Counted from the first letter of the stretch, positions 17,914 through 27,462 are shown. The stretch is DNA of 64,000 nucleotides from Korobacter sp036501185 (GCA_036501185.1 DASYAU010000070.1:1-64000), one strand, 5' to 3'. Program-made: numbers and translations. The notes: a model not told the origin generated them from the sequence alone.

Positions 17914-18432
17914 TCAACGTGGAGCGTAGAAGAGGTAATCGGCGGTGTAGTGCGAGCGGCTCTCACTCCCGGCAGCCGATTCGCTGCACGTGCCCTTCGG
18001 CTGGCCGCCCTCGGTGTGAATGCGCTGCACGTGGGTCACGTCGCTGAGCACGCCGGCGTTCGATTGCGAATGGTCGGCGGTCAGCAGCAGCCAGGCCACG
18101 GAATCGGAGGAAGGAGCGTCGCTTTTGGCAGCGACCTTACCGGTGATACGGCTGCCGTCCTTGTGCTGCCAGGTTGGGCCTGCGGAATGAATGATCACCA
18201 CGCGTCCGGAGTCATCGCGCAGTTCGGCCTCTGGACCTTTTAGAGTCCAGGCATATTTGCCGTCGGGAGACTTGGCGCAGGTGTAGATCTGGACGCCGCT
18301 GGCATGGGTCTGGAGGATGAGCTTTTCGCTGGCGGGCGGAGCGAGCGACGCTGGCACGTCGCTTGGCGGGCTCTGCGCGAGCGGTAGGCACGAAAACAAC
18401 AGAAGGCAAAGAAGGGAGAGGGCTTTGCTCAT
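17914..18432 (-). CDS. DUF3455-type secreted protein
   Basis: The 172-aa protein has a signal peptide (MSKALSLLCLLLFSCLPLAQS), possibly a lipobox-like SC region at residue 14. The mature part contains LQTHASGVQIYTC, WTLKGPEAEL, GPTWQHKDGSRITGKV and the C-terminal SHYTADYLFY. This is the pattern of the DUF3455 family of extracytoplasmic proteins of unknown function. The frame extends upstream to 18534 but the ATG at 18430-18432 begins directly at the signal peptide. It lies just downstream of tRNA-Leu on the same strand. Confidence 0.75.
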   Translation of the reverse strand: MSKALSLLCLLLFSCLPLAQSPPSDVPASLAPPASEKLILQTHASGVQIYTCAKSPDGKYAWTLKGPEAELRDDSGRVVIIHSAGPTWQHKDGSRITGKVAAKSDAPSSDSVAWLLLTADHSQSNAGVLSDVTHVQRIHTEGGQPKGTCSESAAGSESRSHYTADYLFYAPR

Positions 18433-18504
18433 GGCGAGCGATTTTAACATCCTGGCCGGGGCGGCCTGCGCGGGCGAGAAGCGGTTCAGTGCGACCGGAA
18501 GTGT

Positions 18505-18590
18505 TGGTGCGAAAGGAGGGACTCGAACCCTCACGGGGGTTACCCGCCAGATCCTAAGTCTGGTGCGTCTGCCAATTCCGCCACTTTCGC
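18505..18590 (-). tRNA. tRNA-Leu (anticodon UAG)
   Basis: Read on the minus strand, a 7-bp acceptor stem GCGAAAG/CTTTCGC, a D-arm, an anticodon stem CCAGA/TCTGG with loop CTTAGGA (anticodon TAG), a long class II variable arm (CGGGTAACCCCCG) and a T-arm GAGGG-TTCGAGT-CCCTC are all present. The 3' CCA is encoded at 18505-18507. The long variable arm and anticodon identify it as leucine. Confidence 0.97.
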
Positions 18591-18759
18591 AACTTGGAGC
18601 AACTCGGCGTAACCCATTGTAACGCTGCGCTGGCGGTAGGAGAGAATCCGGCTTGGCGACCGGGAGGAAGACTCCTGTCCCAACAAGCGGTCATTCAGCA
18701 GCTATTTTGTTGCATTCATTTTCGAATCCGGACAAGATGTCTCGCGCAGGGGGTGACTT

Positions 18760-19677
18760 ATGGCAAATTTTTGTCCCAAGTGCGGGGCTCCGAGCAGTGG
18801 GGCAGCGTTCTGCGTGAAATGTGGAGCGGCGCTTCAGGCGCCTGCCGCGACTCCGAATTACACACCGAACACCGCGACTGTGACTCCGAACTACGTTCCG
18901 AGCACGCCGGCCGCGACACCCAACTATGTTCCGAACACGGCGGCCTACGTCCCGCCTGGGCCCGCTGCTCCGGCAAAAGGGATGAGCACGTTAGCCAAGG
19001 TTGCGATCGCCGCTTTGATCGTGATCGTTGTTTTCGGCGCTGCGGGTGTGGTGGGAGCCATTTACGTCGTGCATCGCGTGAAGCAGAAGGTCGCGGAAGT
19101 CAGTGGAGGCTTGGTGGGAGATTCGAGCACCAGCTCCAGATCTTCGTCCTCCTCGGATTCGCTAGGAAATGTGTGCCGCTATCTGAGTAAGGAAGACGTT
19201 AGTCGCGCCGTCGGGGTGACGATAACGAAGGTTTCGTCGGAGGGTGGGAGCTGTTCCTACATGATCGCCGGGGATGCGGCCGACATGACGGCGAAGCACT
19301 TGGCGGCGATCGGCGGATCGCATGGCGCCGATTCCCAACAGCAAAACATGGTGCAAGGATTTGCGAGCACCATATTCAAATCGCAGCCAGGCGAAAGCCA
19401 CGATCAAATGTCGGACGGGCACGGGAACGTGCCGGTATTGATGATCGGCATAGACGACGAAAACGCCATCACGCAGATGCGGTTGGAAAAAAGCACCCTC
19501 GGGAAGTTTCCCGGCTCGGTGATATTAACGGGAATCGGGGACGAAGCGTTTGACGCCGGCAATGTCATGATGACCGTCCGCAAGGGGAATCGATTGATTC
19601 GCATTTGGTATTCGACCTGTCCGTGTACCGCGGAGGCCATCAAACCACTCGCGAGGAAGCTGGCCAACACTCTTTAA
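18760..19677 (+). CDS. Zinc-ribbon, single-pass membrane protein
   Basis: The 305-aa protein opens with a double zinc-ribbon motif FCPKCGAPSSGAAFCVKCGA (residues 4-23). Residues 28-72 are a Pro/Ala/Thr/Asn-rich linker with repeated TPNYVP and TPNYTP units, followed by a transmembrane helix at about 79-107 and a C-terminal domain of about 190 residues that starts with a serine-rich stretch and contains NVCRYLSKEDVSRAVG. An AGGGGGTGA ribosome-binding site precedes the ATG. The layout is common in uncharacterised bacterial proteins that carry a zinc ribbon on the cytosolic side. Function unknown. Confidence 0.75.
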   Translation: MANFCPKCGAPSSGAAFCVKCGAALQAPAATPNYTPNTATVTPNYVPSTPAATPNYVPNTAAYVPPGPAAPAKGMSTLAKVAIAALIVIVVFGAAGVVGAIYVVHRVKQKVAEVSGGLVGDSSTSSRSSSSSDSLGNVCRYLSKEDVSRAVGVTITKVSSEGGSCSYMIAGDAADMTAKHLAAIGGSHGADSQQQNMVQGFASTIFKSQPGESHDQMSDGHGNVPVLMIGIDDENAITQMRLEKSTLGKFPGSVILTGIGDEAFDAGNVMMTVRKGNRLIRIWYSTCPCTAEAIKPLARKLANTL

Positions 19678-19697
19678 CTGTACTCGGTCGGTAAGTT

Positions 19698-21158
19698 TCA
19701 ATAGGCCCTCGCGAAGACAGCGATCTTCTCCGCTTCTTTACCTGTGTAGACGCATTTGCCTTTGCCGCGAGGCTGTTCGTTTGGAATGACGCGGATGGTG
19801 GCCTTCGTTTCTTCCTGGATTTGTTCCTCGTCGTGTCGTGAGCCGGCCCACCAGCAGCGGACGAATCCCTTTTCCACGCGTTCCTTCAGCTCGTCGTAGT
19901 TTGCGGCTTTGAACGTGTGCTCTTCGCGGAACTTGAGCGCGCGCTGGTAGAGGCCTTGCTGGATCTGCTCGAGCAACATCGTGACGTGCTCCGCCAGGCC
20001 CGCTTGCGGCACAAAGCTCTTCGGCTTCCTGCCTTCAATCGCGGGGCCGTCGAAGATGATTCGTTGCGCGAGGGCGACGCTCTGCTTCTGCACATCTTTC
20101 GGTCCGACTTCCATGCGCAGCGGCACGCCTTTGATTTCCCACTCGTTGAACTTGAAGCCGGGCGTGAGGTGGTCACGGGTGTCGACATGGAAACGGAGTT
20201 TGCCTCGCCACTCGGCGGTAATCCTGTCGATTGCCTCCATCACCGTAGCCTTCTCAGCATCGCTCTTGTAGATCGGAATGATCACGACCTGAATAGGCGC
20301 AAGGCGCGGCGGGAGCACGAGACCGTCGTCATCGGAGTGTCCCATGATGGTGGCGCCGATGAGGCGCGTTGAGACTCCCCATGAGGTTGTCCACGCGTGC
20401 TGCACCTGGTTGTTCTTGTCGGCGTAGGTAATGTCGAACGCCTTAGCGAAATTCTGGCCGAGGTTGTGCGAAGTGCCGGCCTGAAGCGCGCGACCATCCT
20501 GCATCATCGCCTCGATGGCATAAGAACGCAGCGCCCCGGCGAATTTCTCCTTCTCAGTTTTGATCCCCCGGAGCACGGGCAGCGCCATGTCCTTCTCTAC
20601 GAAGTCGGCGTACACCTCGTTGAGGATCATCAACGTTTCGCGCTCGGCATCGTCGTGATCGGCGTGGACGGTGTGGCCTTCCTGCCAAAGAAATTCCGTG
20701 GTCCGCAGGAAAGGACGCGTGCGCATCTCCCAGCGCATCACGTTCGCCCATTGGTTGATGAGTAGCGGCAGGTCGCGCCACGAGCGCACCCACTTAGCGT
20801 AGAAGTACCCGATGATGGTCTCACTCGTCGGACGGATGACGTATGGCTCCGCGAGTTCTTCGCCGCCGGCGCGCGTGACCTCAGCGACTTCGGGGGCAAA
20901 TCCCTCTACGTGCTCGGCTTCCTTCATCAGGAATGACTTCGGAATGAGGAGTGGGAAGTAGGCGTTCACGTGGCCGGTGGCCTTGATGCGCTCGTCGAGG
21001 CCGCGCTGAATGGCTTCCCATATCGCATAGCCAGTCGGCTTAAAGACAATGCAGCCGCGAACGACTTCGGCATAATCGGCGAGGTCAGCGCCGCGAACGA
21101 TATCCAAATACCACTGCGAGTAATCCTTCGCGCGTGGGGTGATGCCCTCTTTCGCCAT
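19698..21158 (-). CDS. proS: Prolyl-tRNA synthetase, archaeal/eukaryotic-like short type
   Basis: This class II synthetase of 486 aa charges tRNA-Pro. It begins MAKEGITPRAKDYSQWYLDIV, has RPTSETIIGYFYAKWVRSWRDLP and the motif-2 segment RTTEFLWQEGHTVHADHDDAE, and lacks the large editing insertion of the E. coli-type enzyme. The C-terminal extension ends in AVFARAY, typical of the ProS type 3 group, which occurs patchily in bacteria. It is convergent with the zinc-ribbon gene, with only 20 bases between stops. Confidence 0.96.
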   Translation of the reverse strand: MAKEGITPRAKDYSQWYLDIVRGADLADYAEVVRGCIVFKPTGYAIWEAIQRGLDERIKATGHVNAYFPLLIPKSFLMKEAEHVEGFAPEVAEVTRAGGEELAEPYVIRPTSETIIGYFYAKWVRSWRDLPLLINQWANVMRWEMRTRPFLRTTEFLWQEGHTVHADHDDAERETLMILNEVYADFVEKDMALPVLRGIKTEKEKFAGALRSYAIEAMMQDGRALQAGTSHNLGQNFAKAFDITYADKNNQVQHAWTTSWGVSTRLIGATIMGHSDDDGLVLPPRLAPIQVVIIPIYKSDAEKATVMEAIDRITAEWRGKLRFHVDTRDHLTPGFKFNEWEIKGVPLRMEVGPKDVQKQSVALAQRIIFDGPAIEGRKPKSFVPQAGLAEHVTMLLEQIQQGLYQRALKFREEHTFKAANYDELKERVEKGFVRCWWAGSRHDEEQIQEETKATIRVIPNEQPRGKGKCVYTGKEAEKIAVFARAY

Positions 21159-21270
21159 GGGAGAAGAATGCCCTTCGGGTCGGAATTAGTGAGCGAACCA
21201 TCGATTGTAAATGTTCGAGCGACTCGTCTCCGCCGCTCGTGTTGCCCCACGCGCCTGTACAATCTCGTGC

Positions 21271-21978
21271 ATGGCCGTCGACAAAGACCAGGGCCGCGCC
21301 ACCATCCAGAAGACGCCGCTCTTCCGCGGACTAAGCGAGGTGGAGCTCGGCTTCTTGTTGCCGCGCATCGTGCAGAAGCGGGCGAGCGCGGGCGAAATCA
21401 TTTTCAGCGAAGGCGATCCGTGCGCGGGCCTGTACGTTGTCCAGTCCGGAAATTTGCGGATCTTCAAAGTCTCCGCCAGCGGACGCGAACAGGTATTGGC
21501 CATTGAAGGACCGGGCAGTTCAGTGGCGGAACTGCCGGTGTTCGATGGCGGCGCGTATCCCGCGTCGGCGCAGGCGGTGAACGACTGCACGCTGCTGTTC
21601 CTCAGCAAGCAGGAATTCCAGGCGCTGTGCCTCAAGTATCCGCGGGTCGCATTGAAAGTTCTCGCCGTGGTCGGCAGCCGGCTTCGCCGCCTCGTCGCGA
21701 TCATTGAAGAGCTCTCATTTACCACCGTTCGCCATCGCCTGATCGCGATGCTTCTCCGGATGGCGCAGACCGAAGGCGAACGCAAGGGAGATGCCGTCAC
21801 CCTGACATTCAATGCCAGCAATACGGAGCTGGCAGCGCAGATCGGTACAGTCCGCGAGCTTGTATCGCGAAACCTGAGCCGGCTGCAATCCGAGGGATTG
21901 ATCGCGATGGACAATCGCGATCTGACCATCCCCTCGATGGCAAAGCTGCAGTCCGAACTGGAAAATTCCGGCGCGTGA
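21271..21978 (+). CDS. Crp/Fnr-family transcriptional regulator
   Basis: The 235-aa regulator has an N-terminal cyclic-nucleotide-binding-like barrel (residues 15-130, with GEIIFSEGDPCAGLYVV and LAIEGPGSSVAEL) and a C-terminal winged helix-turn-helix (NTELAAQIGTVRELVSRNLSRLQSEGLI). There is no N-terminal cysteine cluster, so it is not an oxygen-sensing FNR; the CRP arginine for cAMP is not evident either. The neighbour ric suggests a nitrosative or oxidative stress regulator of the Dnr/NnrR kind. The ATG at 21271 is chosen over an in-frame ATG 60 bases upstream, since that part lacks domain sequence. Confidence 0.88.
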   Translation: MAVDKDQGRATIQKTPLFRGLSEVELGFLLPRIVQKRASAGEIIFSEGDPCAGLYVVQSGNLRIFKVSASGREQVLAIEGPGSSVAELPVFDGGAYPASAQAVNDCTLLFLSKQEFQALCLKYPRVALKVLAVVGSRLRRLVAIIEELSFTTVRHRLIAMLLRMAQTEGERKGDAVTLTFNASNTELAAQIGTVRELVSRNLSRLQSEGLIAMDNRDLTIPSMAKLQSELENSGA

Positions 21979-22060
21979 CAGAAGTCATACCCCGCGTCGT
22001 CGCCTACCCTTAACCTGTTTTCAGTGCGAGCCGCTACGACGAAGGCTCCAGGAGGACAGG

Positions 22061-22783
22061 ATGACATTTACAGTTACGCAGACCGTCGGAGAGATCGCCG
22101 CCGGGCAGCCCGCCACCACTCGCGTTTTCGAAAAGCTTGGCATTGATTATTGCTGCGGCGGCGGCCGTACCCTCGCCGAAGCTTGTGTGGGCGCTAATCT
22201 CAGTGCTGACGAAACTCTTGCCGCGCTCGCCCGCAGCGCTTACGTAGCCGCTCCCGGATCAAAGAACTGGCCAAGTGAACCATTGGCCGACCTCGTCGTG
22301 CACATTAAGAACACGCATCACGCCTTCGTGCGGAGCGAATGTCCGCGTATCGAGGCACTGGCGGCGAAAGTTGTCGGCGTTCATGGCAAAAACCATCCTG
22401 AGTTGGCCACCGTGCAAGAGACCTTCTCCCTTCTGGCGAATGAACTCGGCGTTCACCTGATGAAAGAGGAGCAGATTCTTTTCCCATTCATCGTACGCAT
22501 GGAAGAGAGCTATGTAGCCGGCGAGCCTGCGCCGCCCGCGATGTTCGGCACTGTGCAGAACCCCATTCGCATGATGATGCACGAACATGATGGCGCCGGC
22601 GAAGCACTGCGCACCCTGCGCTCCGCGACCAACAACTACACGGTGCCCGCAGACGCCTGTATCAGTTACCGCACCTTGTACGGAGTTTTGCAGGAGTTCG
22701 AGGTCGACCTGCATCAGCACATCCATCTCGAGAACAACGTGCTGTTCCCGCGTGCCGCTGCGATGGAAGAAGCGAAGAAGTAG
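22061..22783 (+). CDS. ric: Iron-sulfur cluster repair di-iron protein (RIC/ScdA/YtfE)
   Basis: The 240-aa cytosolic protein helps repair iron-sulfur clusters damaged by nitric oxide or peroxide. The N-terminal ScdA_N domain holds RVFEKLGIDYCCGGGRTLAEAC. The hemerythrin-like part supplies di-iron ligands in HIKNTHHAF, HGKNHPEL, HLMKEEQILFPF, MMHEHDGAG and DLHQHIHLENNVLFP. A strong AGGAGG lies 5 bases before the ATG. It follows the Crp/Fnr gene by 82 bases on the same strand, and that regulator probably controls it; no clear FNR-type palindrome was found in the gap. A terminator follows. Confidence 0.94.
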   Translation: MTFTVTQTVGEIAAGQPATTRVFEKLGIDYCCGGGRTLAEACVGANLSADETLAALARSAYVAAPGSKNWPSEPLADLVVHIKNTHHAFVRSECPRIEALAAKVVGVHGKNHPELATVQETFSLLANELGVHLMKEEQILFPFIVRMEESYVAGEPAPPAMFGTVQNPIRMMMHEHDGAGEALRTLRSATNNYTVPADACISYRTLYGVLQEFEVDLHQHIHLENNVLFPRAAAMEEAKK

Positions 22784-22799
22784 CCTCCCAGGAACCAGA

Positions 22800-22829
22800 G
22801 CCGGAAGGGAAATATCCGTCCGGCTTTTT
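22800..22829 (+). terminator. Rho-independent terminator after ric
   Basis: GCCGGA (22800-22805) and TCCGGC (22819-22824) form a stem that can extend inward, followed by TTTTTCTTTTT. It lies between the convergent ric and TonB-receptor genes. Confidence 0.8.
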
Positions 22830-22840
22830 CTTTTTCTGGA

Positions 22841-25129
22841 CTATGGCGCGTCTTCTCCTGCCCAGCGGATGCGCAAGCCACCCTGCACAAGGCGCGGAGT
22901 TCCCAGCGTGAGGTTCGGCGTACGGCCCACTTCGATGGTACGGTCGAACAGATTTTCCGCCGCAATGAAGATTTCGAAATGCCGGTTCAACTCGTGCGAG
23001 GCAAATGCATCGGCGCGGAAGAAGCTGTGCAGCAGGAAATGGTTCTGGTCGTCGTCGAACTGGTGACCGGTTCCGCGTACCTGCACTGAAAGCGTTCCGA
23101 AGCGACGCTTGGAAACCGTGGCTTGAACGGTACCGGTATTTCGCGGTACTTGTGGGATCCAGTTGCCCACCAGCGCTTGTTCCTGGTCAAAACGCGTCAC
23201 CGTAGCGCGCGCGAACTGGTAGCCGCCGGTGAAAAATAGCCACGTGCGCGGTTGGATCTCGTAATCGAGCGAGACTCCTCGGCTGCGGATTTGGCCAAGG
23301 TTCGCACGCTTCAACGTCGTCGAGGTTGCGGTCTGCGAAAGGGTTAGGGCGGTCACCGGACGATTCACTTCGGTCCAAAAATAACTCGCGCGCACCACTG
23401 CATTGCGTGAAGGCTGCGCCAGTTGCGCACCTGCTTCCCATCCGGTGGCGCGTTCTGAGCGCAACTCAGGATTTGAGAACGTGAGCTGCTGCCCAACCTG
23501 GCTGGTGCGATACAGCTCGTTCATGGTTGGCGAACGGAAGGCGCGGAACGCATCGGCAGTGAGCGAAAAGTTCGAAGTGATCCGTCGCACTACGCCGAGC
23601 CGCGGGTCGCCAACGTTCTCCGTGCGATTGGCAATCGGCAGGGAAGTGAAGGTTCCCTTCGAGAGCATCCACTGGTGGGTGTCGAGGTTCTGGAAGTCAT
23701 CGAAGCGCACGGAGCCGGTTACGGTCCACTGCGCAAGCTGCAAAATGCCTTCGCCGTATACGCCGGTCTCGCGTTGACGCGCGGTGGTGTCCACGTAGCC
23801 GGTGGGAATTTTGAAAAATGTATTCTCGAAATCTTTCGACCGCACATCATTCACATCCGCGCCGGCCACCAACGTAAAGTGCGACCCGATCGCGTCAATC
23901 CACTGTGCCGAGGCCCCGATCTGTCCTGTGGGGACGCGCTGCAGCCGCGTCAGCGTCTCACTATCGCGGTTCCCTGCAACCGACGAAAAACTCTGCCGGT
24001 AATGTTCGGTTGCGCCGTACGCGCGCAGCTTGAGCGTGGAGGTGTTCGAAGTGTTCCAGTCGAAGCCAGCGCTGTAACGCCAAAGGCGCGTGGCGTTATT
24101 CTGCAGCTCCGTCCCATTCGATCGCGCTTCATTAAGGACGTTGCCCGCCAGGAACGCAAGCCCACGCGTTCCGAAAGTGCGCTCGATTTGAACATCAAGG
24201 TTCTGATCGTGCACGTTCGATGGCTGGTCCGCCAATCCTCGCTGCGCCGGGGCAATCAGTGTGTATCCATCGGTGCGAAAGAAATCTCCAGCGACGAGGC
24301 CGTGCCACGCGTCGTGCGAGATGCTTTCAATCAGCGAGGCCTGCGGCGAATTCTCCTGTCCGTAAGCAAGCTGTAACTCCCCCGCGGAGACCGTTGGCGG
24401 ATGCTCGACAAGGTCAATCACCCCGCCGATAGCGCTGCTCCCGTAGAGATCCGACCCGCCGCCGCGCACCAGCTCCACTTGCTCAATCAGTAGCTGCGGA
24501 AACTGGTCCCACTGCACCCAACCACCAAACGGATCGTTCACGGGCACGAGATCGGCAAGCACGAGAGTGCGACTGGCGGCCGTAGATCCCAGACCGCGCA
24601 GGCTCACGCCCTGGCTCGTGGGATTAGAAACCCGCGAACTCGATCGCCGAAACAGCTCGAAGCCGGGCACCTGCCGCAGCTTGTCGTCGAGCGTAAAGCT
24701 GGCGGTGTCCTGCAGTTGTTCCGCAGGCACCACGCGCACGCTTGACGCAGTGGCTTCTTCCGAAAGGGCGCTGCGCGTGGCGGAGACCACCACATTCTGC
24801 GTCACGGTGGCGGGTTTGAGCTCGATGGTCGCCGCGTTTCCTGCTTTCAGATGAACCGTTGCCGGCGCGAACCCGGCCACTTCCACGTGCACGTCAGCTT
24901 CAGACGCGTTCCCGGGAAATGCGAAGTGTCCCGCGTCGTCGGTCGTGCCGCGCAGCTTTTGCGTGGGCTCTTCGAGCACCACCAGCGCCCCTGCCACGGG
25001 ACGCGACTGGGAATCGGTGACGGTGCCGCTGAACTCCTGGGAGGTTTGCGCGTGCGCCGCCAGCGCCAACGTGGCGATTGCGGCGATGGTCGCCAGCCGC
25101 CGGCCGAGATGCAAGAGAGGGGTGCCCAT
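22841..25129 (-). CDS. TonB-dependent outer membrane receptor with N-terminal carboxypeptidase-regulatory-like domain
   Basis: The 762-aa protein has a signal peptide (MGTPLLHLGRRLATIAAIATLALAAHAQ), then a CarboxypepD_reg-like beta-sandwich (SGTVTDSQSRPVAGALVVLEEPTQ), a plug domain (VVSATRSALSEEATASSVRVVPAEQL, LRGLGSTAASRTLVLADLVPVNDPFGGWVQW, EQVELVRGGGSDLYGSSAIGGVIDLV) and a beta-barrel to the C-terminus. Such receptors import siderophores, cobalamin or similar compounds with TonB energy. The substrate is not indicated. The frame extends 78 codons upstream without a signal sequence there, so the ATG at 25127-25129 is preferred. It is divergent from a secreted beta-propeller gene. Confidence 0.88.
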   Translation of the reverse strand: MGTPLLHLGRRLATIAAIATLALAAHAQTSQEFSGTVTDSQSRPVAGALVVLEEPTQKLRGTTDDAGHFAFPGNASEADVHVEVAGFAPATVHLKAGNAATIELKPATVTQNVVVSATRSALSEEATASSVRVVPAEQLQDTASFTLDDKLRQVPGFELFRRSSSRVSNPTSQGVSLRGLGSTAASRTLVLADLVPVNDPFGGWVQWDQFPQLLIEQVELVRGGGSDLYGSSAIGGVIDLVEHPPTVSAGELQLAYGQENSPQASLIESISHDAWHGLVAGDFFRTDGYTLIAPAQRGLADQPSNVHDQNLDVQIERTFGTRGLAFLAGNVLNEARSNGTELQNNATRLWRYSAGFDWNTSNTSTLKLRAYGATEHYRQSFSSVAGNRDSETLTRLQRVPTGQIGASAQWIDAIGSHFTLVAGADVNDVRSKDFENTFFKIPTGYVDTTARQRETGVYGEGILQLAQWTVTGSVRFDDFQNLDTHQWMLSKGTFTSLPIANRTENVGDPRLGVVRRITSNFSLTADAFRAFRSPTMNELYRTSQVGQQLTFSNPELRSERATGWEAGAQLAQPSRNAVVRASYFWTEVNRPVTALTLSQTATSTTLKRANLGQIRSRGVSLDYEIQPRTWLFFTGGYQFARATVTRFDQEQALVGNWIPQVPRNTGTVQATVSKRRFGTLSVQVRGTGHQFDDDQNHFLLHSFFRADAFASHELNRHFEIFIAAENLFDRTIEVGRTPNLTLGTPRLVQGGLRIRWAGEDAP

Positions 25130-25261
25130 GCGTAGAAACAACGTGTAGAAGAAGATACGTAAAATCAATCCAGAGTTGCTCATTATCTCGCCATACAGCC
25201 CTGAGAGCTGGGACGAGCATCCTATCGTGCTGACGAGAGCTGTTGCTCGTCGCACATCCTC

Positions 25262-26380
25262 ATGCGCAAAATTCTTCCCCTGCTTCTGCTCGCTGTCTCG
25301 ACCGCCCCCGTCTTGCTGGCGCAACAACCAGAGAACGCGCAGCACCCGGTGCAACCGGCGCAACCATCAGCGCAAGAAGCACAGCCGCAAGCGGCACCCA
25401 CTGGGAAGCGGAAGAAGTCCCCTCCGCCTCCGCCGCGCCGTCTACCCGAGGCCGCACATCTCAGCACTGTCGCCATGGTCGATCTGCCGGGACGTCCCGG
25501 CTTCTCCGACATCGCATTTGCCAACAACGAGCTCGTGGTATCGCAGACGAATGCCAACAGCATCGATATTTTCGATCCGCAGAATCGCCGCCTCGTGGCA
25601 CAAGTCACCAACATCGCGCAGCCGCGCGGCATTGCAGTTGACGCGCGCAACAACCGCTTCTACGTCGCCACGGCGAATTCGGTGATCGCGGTGATTTCAT
25701 CGCAGGATTGGCAAGTGAAGGACACATTCGCTGTGCAAGGCTCGCCGGACGTCCTGGCGCTCTCGCCGGATGGCTTGCGCCTGTATGTTGGCGATAAAGA
25801 AAATTCCACCGTCAGCGCGGTCGATACTTCGCTCCGCCGGACCATCGGCACGGTACAACTCGACGGCCGTCCCGAGTGTATTGCCACCGGCGACGGCCAT
25901 ATGACATGGGTGAGTGTGCAAGATTCCGCCACCGTTGTCGGGATCGATCCTGAGTTGAAGATTGCCGCACAGTACAAGTTGAACGCCTCGCAACCCGCAG
26001 GGCTGGTGTACGACGCGAATCTCCACCGCATTTACGTCGCCGTACGCTCGGCGGTGATTGCGCTCGATGCGGATCATGGCAACGAGGTCGCGAGAGTGCC
26101 CGCCGCGCCGGGTGTCGAAGATCTGACGCTCGATTCCGCCGGCCACACCCTTTTTGCCGCCGGCGGCGGTGCGATCCTCTCGATGAATACCGCGGGCGGG
26201 TTAAAAGAAGTAGACGACCTGCTTGCCGATGTGAAAGGTCACAACATCGTCTTTGATCCGGGCCGGAAGCTGCTCTTTCTTCCCGGCGGACGCGAGGGGC
26301 GTTCGAAGATGCTCATCGTGAAAGACCTGTCGCAGGCCGGCGCACAGCCACAAACGGAAACCGACGCTGCGCTTCACTAA
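25262..26380 (+). CDS. Secreted YncE/YVTN-type beta-propeller protein
   Basis: The 372-aa protein has a signal peptide (MRKILPLLLLAVSTAPVLLAQ), a Pro/Gln-rich linker with a basic GKRKKS patch, and a seven-bladed-propeller-like remainder with repeated YVT/YVA-type blades (NRFYVATANSVIAVIS, GLRLYVGDKENSTVSAVD, HRIYVAVRSAVIALD, HTLFAAGGGAILSM). Such proteins are periplasmic and often accompany outer-membrane receptors; their biochemical role is mostly unknown. It is transcribed divergently from the TonB receptor across 132 bases, suggesting common control. Confidence 0.8.
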   Translation: MRKILPLLLLAVSTAPVLLAQQPENAQHPVQPAQPSAQEAQPQAAPTGKRKKSPPPPPRRLPEAAHLSTVAMVDLPGRPGFSDIAFANNELVVSQTNANSIDIFDPQNRRLVAQVTNIAQPRGIAVDARNNRFYVATANSVIAVISSQDWQVKDTFAVQGSPDVLALSPDGLRLYVGDKENSTVSAVDTSLRRTIGTVQLDGRPECIATGDGHMTWVSVQDSATVVGIDPELKIAAQYKLNASQPAGLVYDANLHRIYVAVRSAVIALDADHGNEVARVPAAPGVEDLTLDSAGHTLFAAGGGAILSMNTAGGLKEVDDLLADVKGHNIVFDPGRKLLFLPGGREGRSKMLIVKDLSQAGAQPQTETDAALH

Positions 26381-26427
26381 CCGCTCACCGTTAGGCTGCG
26401 GTTGAATGTGGTACAACAGCAGCCGAC

Positions 26428-27462
26428 ATGGTTTCAAAGAAATCGGGTTCCACGGGCTCCATCTTTGCCCAGGCGTGCTGTCGCGTCGATCTCGCCGGTG
26501 GTACGCTCGACCTCTGGCCGCTGTATCTTTTTCACGAAAATTCCGTCACCGTGAACTTCGGCGTGAACATCCTCACGTCGTGCCGGATCACGCCACGTAA
26601 GGATCTTCGCATTTCGCTCATTTCGCGCGATACACCGCGTTCGGAAGAGTTTGCGAACTTGGGTGAGTTGATGACCGCGAAGAAATACCACCACGCGCTG
26701 GCGGCGCATTTGCTTCGCTTTTTCGAGCCTGAGACTGGCCTGACGATGGAGACGCACTCGGAGTCGCCGGCCGGAGCGGGAATTTCCGGATCTTCGGCCC
26801 TGATGATCGCCTGCACCGCGGCCCTCGCCCGCTTCACAGGACGCAAGCTTGGCCTGGAGGAGATGCGTGCCATCGCTCAGAACGTGGAAGCGCAAGTGAT
26901 TAACGTGCCCACCGGATGCCAGGACTATTACCCAGCGCTGTATGGCGGCGTGAACGCAATTCATCTTCGGGTCGACGGGATCCACCGGGAGGGCGTTGAT
27001 GTTTCCGCCGATGAAATCGAAAAGCGTTTCGTGCTCGCGTATACTGGCGCGCCGCGCCAGTCTGGGATCAATAATTGGGAGGTCTTCAAAGCGCACATCA
27101 ACGGCGACAAGAGGGTGCGTCACAGCTTCGATGGAATCGCGCGCATTGCCCATGAGATGCACCTGGCACTCCATGCCCATGATTGGGAGGGCGTGTCGCG
27201 GCTGCTCGCCGAAGAGTGGAAGCATCGCCGTGAGAATGCTCCCACCATCAGCACTCCATTTATCGATGAGTTGATGTCCACCGCTCGCCGCAACGGAGGC
27301 CGCGCGGCCAAGGTCTGCGGGGCAGGCGGTGGGGGATGTGTCCTGTTCTTCGTCGAGGCCGACGCCCAGGTACGCGTGAAATCCGCGCTGCAGAAGGCCG
27401 GAGCAACCCTGCTTCCACTGCAGGTGGCCCGAAAGGGCGTACAGGTCCGACTGGAAAACTAA
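26428..27462 (+). CDS. GHMP-family sugar kinase
   Basis: The 344-aa protein has the GHMP kinase motifs: RVDLAGGTLDLWPLYLF near the N-terminus (substrate motif), the ATP-binding loop SPAGAGISGSSALMIA around residues 111-126, and the C-terminal CGAGGGGCVLFFV motif. This resembles D-glycero-D-manno-heptose 7-phosphate kinase, L-fucokinase and glucuronokinase-type enzymes; the sugar substrate cannot be decided. It starts 47 bases after the propeller gene and may be co-transcribed with it. Confidence 0.82.
   Translation: MVSKKSGSTGSIFAQACCRVDLAGGTLDLWPLYLFHENSVTVNFGVNILTSCRITPRKDLRISLISRDTPRSEEFANLGELMTAKKYHHALAAHLLRFFEPETGLTMETHSESPAGAGISGSSALMIACTAALARFTGRKLGLEEMRAIAQNVEAQVINVPTGCQDYYPALYGGVNAIHLRVDGIHREGVDVSADEIEKRFVLAYTGAPRQSGINNWEVFKAHINGDKRVRHSFDGIARIAHEMHLALHAHDWEGVSRLLAEEWKHRRENAPTISTPFIDELMSTARRNGGRAAKVCGAGGGGCVLFFVEADAQVRVKSALQKAGATLLPLQVARKGVQVRLEN

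Noticed and set aside
21979..22060. FNR/NnrR-type palindrome between the Crp/Fnr gene and ric
   Set aside because: No TTGAT-N4-ATCAA-like site could be found; regulation is suggested only by gene order.
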